Position numbers and translations under genes: made by a program
NCBI GenBank assembly: GCA_045616505.1
Contig: JAZLGV010000080.1
Span: 1 to 34,396 of the forward strand
Reading direction: 5' to 3'
Length of the DNA: 34,396 nt
Origin: JAKSUT01 sp045616505
GTDB lineage: Bacteria; Cyanobacteriota; Vampirovibrionia; Gastranaerophilales; Gastranaerophilaceae
The notes under the pieces: model-generated
The model's input: only the letters and a program-made list of their open reading frames with translations
What the model was told of the DNA's origin: nothing
The model's database searches: none
Part shown: piece by piece, positions 31,037-34,396 of the stretch
How positions within the stretch are numbered: the stretch's first letter is position 1
Layout: the number at the start of each line of letters is the position of its first letter

Positions 31037-32752
31037 ATGCCAAAAGCAGAAACTTTAGAATTTATAAAACAATCATTCACACTTAAAGAACAAGGTTTTT
31101 ATAAACCTGCCATCGTTATGTTATACAAGGCTCTTGATATCGACCCTGATAACATTGAAATATTGGCTCAACTTGCTCAAATATATAAATTACTTGGGGA
31201 AGAAGACAGAACAATTCAATACATTGAAAAAGTATTAGAAATCGACAACAACCACATTGATAGCTTAAAATTACTCCTTGAAATACACGAAGGAAAAGAC
31301 AATTTTGAAAAAGCAACAGAAATAGCACAAAAGATTTGTTCTATTCAACCTATCAATGAAAATTATGCAAAATGTTTAAATTTAATGAAAAGAACACAAG
31401 ATTTTGCAACAATTACAGATTTCATTAATTCAATCGAAACTCCAAATAGTAATGTAATTTGCGAAATTGCAGAAATCTATAACGAAAACAACAAAGAAAA
31501 AGAAGCTATTAGCATATTGGAAAAAGATTTTGAAGCAACTCAAGAAACAAAAACAATGACGCTTTTAGCAAAAATGTACTATCAAACAAGCCAACAAGAA
31601 AAAGCTTCTGAATTGTTTAATAAATTAGAGCAAAAAGCGCCAACTGCAGAAACTATGAACTATATTGGACTTATAAATTTAGAAATTTCAAAAACTGAAA
31701 TAGCCATAAATTATTTCAATAAAGCTCATAAACTTGATAACCAAAACGCAGAATACATTTACAACTTAGCTAGCGCATATTTTATTAACGGCTGGCTTGA
31801 TGAAGCTGCACAAACTTTTCATAAAGCAATTTGTCTTGACCCAATGAACATCAATTATCACTATTCATTGGCTTATTTGCTTTATCAACAAGAAAAATAT
31901 AAAAAAGCTCAATGCGAACTTGAAACAGTATTAGAAATAAACAAAGATTTCAAACAAGCAAAAATTTTAGGTTCTCTAATCACTGCAAAAACTGGTGATT
32001 TGCTATCTGCAAAACAAGAACTTGAAGCCGAAGCAAAAGATGAAAATGCTGACGACTTTACTTATTATGCTCTTTCAACCGTTTACAGAGAATTATCTTT
32101 TAAAGATAAAGCAAAAGAAGCAATTGAAAAAGCACTAACATTTAAAGACAATTCAATAACATATCTAACAGATTATCTTGATATCGAAATGGATTTAAAA
32201 AACTATGAAAATGCAGATAAAATTGCAGACAAAATATTAGAAATAAACGAAAACTATATACACGCATACAAATGCAAAGCAATTATCAAATACGATAAAG
32301 AAGACTACGAAAATTTATATAATGCAGCTCAATCAATGATTGAACTTGATGACAACAGTGCAGAAGGCTACTATTACAATGCTATCGCACTTTTTGCACA
32401 AGGCGACCAAGATTTTGCGATGGAAAGCCTAAAAAAAGCAATTTCACTAGACCTTAACAATGCTGTGCTATATATCAAAATGAGCGAATTTAAACAAAAA
32501 ACAGGCAATATTCAATCTGCTTATGTTTGGGCAAGAGAAGCAGCTGAAATTGATGAAAGAAATTACCAATACAAATGGCTTTGTGCAAAACTTGCTCAAG
32601 AACTAGGCAAAAAAGAAGAAGCTCAAAGACATTATTCTCAAGGCTACATTCTAAATTCTCAAGACGAAGAAATGAATTCAGAATACGTTGAATTCCTAAA
32701 TTCTATCGGAAGAACAGAACAGGCAAATCGAATACTAAAATCTAAGAGATAA
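31037..32752 (+). CDS. Large TPR-repeat protein (571 aa)
   Basis: It consists almost wholly of tetratricopeptide repeats, at least twelve. Clear units include YKPAIVMLYKALDIDPDNIE, RTIQYIEKVLEIDNNHIDSL, AEYIYNLASAYFINGWLDEA and INYHYSLAYLLYQQEKYKKA. The last repeats, near 500-565, include YKWLCAKLAQELGKKEEAQR. There is no signal peptide or membrane segment, so it is a cytoplasmic scaffold. The gene starts 3 bases after the FtsB-like gene, which suggests a link to division or envelope assembly (inference). It overlaps queA on the opposite strand by 11 bases. Confidence 0.88.
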   Translation: MPKAETLEFIKQSFTLKEQGFYKPAIVMLYKALDIDPDNIEILAQLAQIYKLLGEEDRTIQYIEKVLEIDNNHIDSLKLLLEIHEGKDNFEKATEIAQKICSIQPINENYAKCLNLMKRTQDFATITDFINSIETPNSNVICEIAEIYNENNKEKEAISILEKDFEATQETKTMTLLAKMYYQTSQQEKASELFNKLEQKAPTAETMNYIGLINLEISKTEIAINYFNKAHKLDNQNAEYIYNLASAYFINGWLDEAAQTFHKAICLDPMNINYHYSLAYLLYQQEKYKKAQCELETVLEINKDFKQAKILGSLITAKTGDLLSAKQELEAEAKDENADDFTYYALSTVYRELSFKDKAKEAIEKALTFKDNSITYLTDYLDIEMDLKNYENADKIADKILEINENYIHAYKCKAIIKYDKEDYENLYNAAQSMIELDDNSAEGYYYNAIALFAQGDQDFAMESLKKAISLDLNNAVLYIKMSEFKQKTGNIQSAYVWAREAAEIDERNYQYKWLCAKLAQELGKKEEAQRHYSQGYILNSQDEEMNSEYVEFLNSIGRTEQANRILKSKR

Positions 32753-33788
32753 ACATACAATCGCCGTAACTATAAAAGCGATATTTGTTTTCAACTGCTT
32801 TTTTATATGCTTCAAAAACAAATTCTTTACCTGCAAATGCACTTACAAGCATTATCAAAGTCGATTTTGGCAAGTGGAAATTTGTAATCAATTTATCAAC
32901 CACTTTAAATTCATAAGGTGGATAAATAAACAATTGAGAAGTTCCATCACATTTTTTTATACAACCATGTTGTTGATAAGCTGTTTCTAATGTTCTTACA
33001 GAAGTAGTTCCTACTGCTACAATTTTTTTGCCATTAGCTTTTGCTTCGTTTATAATTTTGGCTGTTTTTGCTGAAATATGATAACTTTCTGTTTCCATTT
33101 TGTGATCTAAAATATTATCACATTTTACAGGTCTAAAAGTACCTAAACCGACATCAAGTGTCACATAAGCAATCTGAACACCTTTTTCTTTTAATTTTTT
33201 CATTACTGATTGAGTAAAATGTAACCCTGCAGTTGGAGCGGCAACTGAACCTGCCGTTTTTGCATAAACAGTTTGATAACGTGAATAATCAAGTTTATTC
33301 AAATCATCATCAGACATTTTACGTTCAATATATGGTGGAAGAGGGACTCTGCCGTCTTTAGCCAAAACATCATAAACATCTCTGCTATCATCATACATTA
33401 ATTCAACAATCCATTTTCCTGCATCTAGGCGTTCAACAGTTGTTACTGCTAAATCATCAGCAATATTTATAATATTTCCAACATTTACCCTTTTAGATGG
33501 TTTTACAAGTGCTTCCCATTTTCTATCGCCTAAATTTTTAAGCAAAAATACTTCTATATTTGCACCTGTTGTTTTTTTCCCTAACAAACGTGCAGGGATT
33601 ACTTTTGTATTATTCAATATTAATACATCGTCTTTTCCAAGATAATCAACAATATCAAAAAAATGTTTATTATCAATTTCTTTTTTTGATTTATCAAGCA
33701 CCATCATTCTTGAAGCTGAACGTCTTTTTGTCGGATATTGAGCTATCAAATTTTCTGGCAATTCATAATCAAAATCTGAAGTAAGCAT
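32742..33788 (-). CDS. queA: S-adenosylmethionine:tRNA ribosyltransferase-isomerase
   Basis: Makes epoxyqueuosine on tRNA by transferring the ribosyl part of SAM to preQ1. Family blocks are present: FDYELPENLIAQYPTKRRSASRM at the N-terminus (first 20 residues diagnostic), then LILNNTKVIPARLLGKK, GSVAAPTAGLHFT, TLDVGLGTFRPV, VGTTSVRTLE and NFHLPKSTLIMLVSAFAG. At 348 residues the length is normal. It starts 8 bases after the yidC stop, in the same transcript. QueD is encoded at 3637-3996, so the queuosine pathway is split between two operons here. Confidence 0.96.
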   Translation of the reverse strand: MLTSDFDYELPENLIAQYPTKRRSASRMMVLDKSKKEIDNKHFFDIVDYLGKDDVLILNNTKVIPARLLGKKTTGANIEVFLLKNLGDRKWEALVKPSKRVNVGNIINIADDLAVTTVERLDAGKWIVELMYDDSRDVYDVLAKDGRVPLPPYIERKMSDDDLNKLDYSRYQTVYAKTAGSVAAPTAGLHFTQSVMKKLKEKGVQIAYVTLDVGLGTFRPVKCDNILDHKMETESYHISAKTAKIINEAKANGKKIVAVGTTSVRTLETAYQQHGCIKKCDGTSQLFIYPPYEFKVVDKLITNFHLPKSTLIMLVSAFAGKEFVFEAYKKAVENKYRFYSYGDCMFIS

Positions 33789-33796
33789 AGTTAAAA

Positions 33797-34396
33797 CTAA
33801 CCTTCTTTCACATCAACTTTTTTAGCAGTTTTAACAGCATCATCATCAATTTTTTGTTTTGATTTAGCTTCTTCTGCTTCTAGCTGTTTATTGATAACAA
33901 CAGTTTGAACAACTTGAATTAAGTTACTTGCAATCAAATAAAGCAAAACACCAGCAGGGATTGGAATAAATACGAATGTTGCCATAATCATAATTGGCAT
34001 AAACATTCCCATTGATTTTTGAATAGCTTCTTGTGTTGGGTCTTGATTTGAACTTTTATTTGTTGCCATCATAACTTTTTGAGAAGCAATCATAGTAAGT
34101 CCGAACAATGCAATCAAAATCAATACATCAATATGGAATGAATTTTTAACAGCATTTGTTGGCATAGAAGCAGCTAAAATACCACCTTTTCTAACAAAGT
34201 CGATTTTTTCAGCTTCTCTATTTTGTGAATTATTTACAACAAATTCAGCTTTTTGAATTTTATCTAATTGACTAAATTTCAAATCTAAACAATCTAAACT
34301 AATTTTCAAATCAATTGGTTCACCTGGTTTTATATCGCCTTGAATTTCAAGAGCTTTATTAGGTTTTTCAACTTTTACATTATTCAAAACTTCATC
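33797..34396 (-). CDS. yidC: Membrane protein insertase YidC, C-terminal part (5' end outside window)
   Basis: The reading frame is open to the window edge (200 codons), so this is the C-terminal part of a longer protein. The YidC/Oxa1 core shows ASMPTNAVKNSF, then two hydrophobic pairs: DVLILIALFGLTMIA, and MFMPIMIMATFVFIPIPAGVL followed by LYLIASNLIQVVQTVVINK, the classical G-x-x-LYL-x-x-N ending. A Lys-rich tail follows. YidC inserts inner-membrane proteins with or without SecYEG. The gene lies directly upstream of queA. Confidence 0.93.
   Translation of the reverse strand, partial: DEVLNNVKVEKPNKALEIQGDIKPGEPIDLKISLDCLDLKFSQLDKIQKAEFVVNNSQNREAEKIDFVRKGGILAASMPTNAVKNSFHIDVLILIALFGLTMIASQKVMMATNKSSNQDPTQEAIQKSMGMFMPIMIMATFVFIPIPAGVLLYLIASNLIQVVQTVVINKQLEAEEAKSKQKIDDDAVKTAKKVDVKEG

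Overview
The window is AT-rich, densely coded chromosomal DNA from a diderm bacterium. Kdo-synthesis genes (kdsD, kdsC), an outer-membrane-like protein and several signal peptides point to an LPS-bearing envelope. The AT-rich composition, the gene mix and several lineage-restricted-looking proteins with a short Ser-Phe-x-Gly motif suggest a gut-type relative of the Cyanobacteria (Vampirovibrionia/Melainabacteria, order Gastranaerophilales). That placement is an inference from gene content, not a proven assignment. No phage, IS element, CRISPR array, tRNA or rRNA gene was seen.

Layout. 1-2.0 kb, minus strand: glmS (3' end cut by the window) and a small STAS-like protein. 2.1-5.7 kb, plus: a tight operon kdsD-kdsC-queD-uppP-folD. 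5.7-6.9 kb, minus: two tandem genes for small coiled-coil proteins, each with the same leader and the same 3' region (AT hairpin, CU microsatellite, GC-rich terminator hairpin). 7.0-13.7 kb, plus: mutS2, coaD, a coiled-coil protein, tsaE-tsaB, then a sensorless histidine kinase and a REC/degenerate-GGDEF/REC protein. 13.8-14.0 kb: a free-standing structured RNA, most likely 6S RNA, followed by a strong bidirectional terminator. 14.0-16.7 kb, minus: two unknown proteins sharing the Ser-Phe-Gly motif, one of them multi-pass membrane. 16.9-18.4 kb, plus: a secreted GH13-like protein that has lost its catalytic residues. 18.4-19.9 kb, minus: folP and two unrecognised small ORFs with strong Shine-Dalgarno sites. 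20.1-25.5 kb: thiL, an unknown minus-strand protein, then ispD, a TPR protein and an active-type diguanylate cyclase. 25.6-27.3 kb: an acyltransferase, a tiny Flp-like pilin, a zinc-binding protein and cdd. 27.4-31.0 kb: a secreted protein with 11-residue repeats, an HD-GYP response regulator, a possible outer-membrane protein and an FtsB/DivIC-like protein. 31.0-34.4 kb: a large TPR protein, queA and the C-terminal part of yidC.

How the genes work together. Envelope building dominates: glmS supplies glucosamine-6-P, kdsDC make Kdo, uppP recycles the lipid carrier, ispD feeds isoprenoids, a PlsC-type enzyme makes phospholipid and yidC inserts membrane proteins. Cofactor and tRNA-modification genes form a second theme (folD, folP, thiL, coaD; queD, queA, tsaE, tsaB). 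A third is signalling: a histidine kinase, a degenerate cyclase-like regulator, a diguanylate cyclase and an HD-GYP phosphodiesterase, so both making and breaking of cyclic di-GMP are encoded here.

Promoters are readable. Many genes have an extended -10 (TGNTAAAAT or TGNTATAAT), and in at least six cases the ATG lies only 6-7 bases after the -10, which predicts leaderless mRNAs. Opposing genes often overlap at their 3' ends. The most unusual region is the tandem coiled-coil pair, whose purine-rich leaders could pair with CU-repeat tracts of different length in their own 3' UTRs.
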